Below the pieces are notes generated by a model. The model was not told the origin of the DNA. It was given only the letters and a program-made list of their open reading frames with translations, and ran no database searches. From contig OY755039.1 in the NCBI GenBank assembly GCA_963576565.1, forward strand, positions 26,674,602 through 26,738,601: 64,000 nt of DNA. Reading direction: 5' to 3'. The stretch comes from Aspidapion aeneum (lineage: Eukaryota; Arthropoda; Insecta; Coleoptera; Brentidae). This document shows, piece by piece, positions 41,601 through 44,600 of the stretch. Positions within the stretch are counted from its first letter, which is position 1. Each line of letters begins with the position of its first letter. The translations under genes were made by a program, and so were the position numbers.

Positions 41601-44600
41601 GCTAACAACTGGAGCTTTTACGCTAGTGCAACCTTTAGACAGAGAAACAAAAGACCGTTATGATTTGACGATATCAGTCGATGCTTCGAGTTCTACTATA
41701 ATACACGCTATTATTAATGTTGAAGATGTTAATGACAACGCACCAGTATTTACGGATACAGATTACGAAACGTCAATTTTAGAAAGTTTGCCAGTTGATT
41801 CCTATGTTGGCAAAGTAACAGTAACCGATGCAGATCTAGCGGGTACACTTAATTCTGAAATGCAGATTGATATAAGCTCTGGAAATAGCAACAATTGTTT
41901 TAGAATAGATTTAGTTACTGGAGGAATATATGTCAATAAAACCTTAGATTTCGATAAAGGAGATACCGAATATAATCTTATTATTAAGGCTTGCGATAGG
42001 GGTACCCCGCCTTTGTGTTCATTGGGAAGTTTTAAAATTTTACTAGAAGACGAGAATGATAATAGTCCTATATTTCCTTTTTCCGAATATATTGAAGTTG
42101 TTGGTGAAAATGAACCTGTAGGTACTGCAGTATTTAGCGCAAAAGCAACAGATCTAGACAAAGGAAAATTTGGAAAAGTAACTTACTCCATCGTAAATGG
42201 ATTTGAAAAATCTTTAAAGATGTTTCACATAGACTCGGATAGTGGATTAATAACTACTGGTGTAGTCTTTGATTACGAACAAAGAAATAGTTATGAATTT
42301 GTAATAAAAGCAATTGATGTTGGAGGAAAAAGCTCTACAGTAAAAGTTCAGGTAAACATCGAAGGAAAGGACGAGTTTTCACCGCAGTTCACAGAAAAAA
42401 CCTATAGATTTACTTTAGCTACTTCATATTCAATGCCTGTTGGATATGTGATAGGATTTATAACAGCGACAGATAAAGATAAAGGCGCAGATGGTAGGGT
42501 TGTTTACCAACTTACAACACAACATTCCTTTTTCAAAGTAAATCGAACAACCGGAGCCATTTTAATAAAAAGAAAGTTTCACGACAATGACTTTTTAACT
42601 CTGGGCAGGGAAGTTAGTTTGGTTGTGACAGCCAGTTCTGGTCGACAAGGTTCTTTAACAAATATGACTGTAGTGGAGATTTTGCTGGATCCTTTGGCTG
42701 ACCCCGGAGCAAACCTTGCTATTAATGGTGATCAAAATTCTACGATAAATGCACCGCAAAATTCAATCTCAGACTGGGCATTGGGACTGTTAATCTCAAT
42801 CATTTTATTAATAATAACTTTTGGAGCAGTGTTTGTTTTCATGCACATGAAAAATAAAAGAAACCGTAAAACAAAGAAACCGAACCTAAATACTGAAACG
42901 GTCTCTACCTCCAACAACTACGTCGATCCAAGTAACTTTGACACGATTCCAGTTAGGGGCGTGCATCAAATGGTGGGAGTTCAGAATCAATTTGCACCTC
43001 CCAAGTATGACGAAATCCCAGTGTATGGGTCTGCTGGACATCCAGTACCTAGTTCGAATTCTGGAGCACCAACTTCAGAAATAGCCGGATCAGAACAGTC
43101 CGGTTCTAGGTTAGTATAGTTAAAGCTTATGCCGTTTAACTATAACTTTTTTACAAATTAATAATAATTAGTCAATGAAATTTAAAAAATTAAAATGTCG
43201 TTATTTATTTATTATTTTTGCTTTAGTGGAAGGGGTTCAGCAGAAGAAGGCGATGACGGAGAAGATGAAGAAATTCGGATGATAAATGAAGGCCCACTTC
43301 AAAGAGATTCAGGTCTTCATCGACAATCGGATGACGATAATCTTTCAAACAGATCGGCTCGAAATACTCAGGAATATTTAGCAAGATTGGGAATTGTAAA
43401 CACATCGACTGCCCATCCTCAAACCATGACAAATAGGTAAGTACCATAGCTCTACCAATCCTCGGTAGAGTTCGAAGCAGTGGCGGCTCGTCCATAGGCT
43501 TGCAGGTTTGCGCAACCCCAAAAAATATTTGTAAAATAATAAAAGAAATATTTTTATATTTCCACCAGAATTATGTACATTTAAGCGCTACTGCACCTCC
43601 TATATCGCGCGTGCCGGCCGCTTACAGCGACGGCTTTATTTCGCGGTTTGCACCTCGAATGCAACCCAATTTGCCTATGACAAAGCGCGCGAGATTTTGT
43701 TTCTAGCGTGGATTTCAAAGAAGTCCTGTAAAGCTCAGTGAGGTTGCATGCATGCTAATTTCTTATTTTAATTAGTCGTGTAGTCCGTCTAAGTACATCC
43801 CGATAGGTGTGTATTGAATGTTAATTTGGTAATTTATTCCTTTATTATTAAAGCTTGATCCGTATATTTGTGTGTTAAAAAATTATGATTCTCCTTTGCA
43901 ACCTACAGATTTTTATTCTACGAGCCGCCACTGGTTCGAAGACTTATGTTAGTTTTAGAATACCGGTTTATATCTATTAAACTACTTCTTTTCCTAATTT
44001 ATTTGTTTTCTCCATAGACATTTGCCAGACCCTAGAGCAACTACAAGCAAAGATTCTCTACACCACCATCAACCCCTAGACAACTTACATAACATGTTTG
44101 ATGACACCGAGGTCGACAACGACAACGACATCTCCAATTTCTACGCTAAACTAAGTGACGTCGCGGGTAGCGATAGGGCAAGTAGTACGGGCGAGAAACC
44201 GTCCAGTTTGGGGCCTAGTATTGAACATGTCATGGCCATTGGAGGATATGGAGAGGTAAGAATCATATTTAGTTCCAATATACATAAAAATCTTCAAAAT
44301 AATGTTTTAATTAATTAGTATTACTATTTATGGTGTGGTAAAAAATTAACCATTAAAAAAACCTTTTATGGTGCATATTCATGAGAAAAACATACTCTAG
44401 GGAACGAATTCGTTCGTCTAGTACGTGTGACCGACGCAGTGGCGTAGCTACCAGGGTGTCAGAGGTGGCAAAGACAACCGACGCGAAGTGATAATAGGCG
44501 CCGCAATTAATAAATTTTATCTTAAATAATTTAAAAATACAAAAAAGTAAGTTTGACAAAAATATCTTAAATTATCAACCCATGCATTTACTGTATAATG

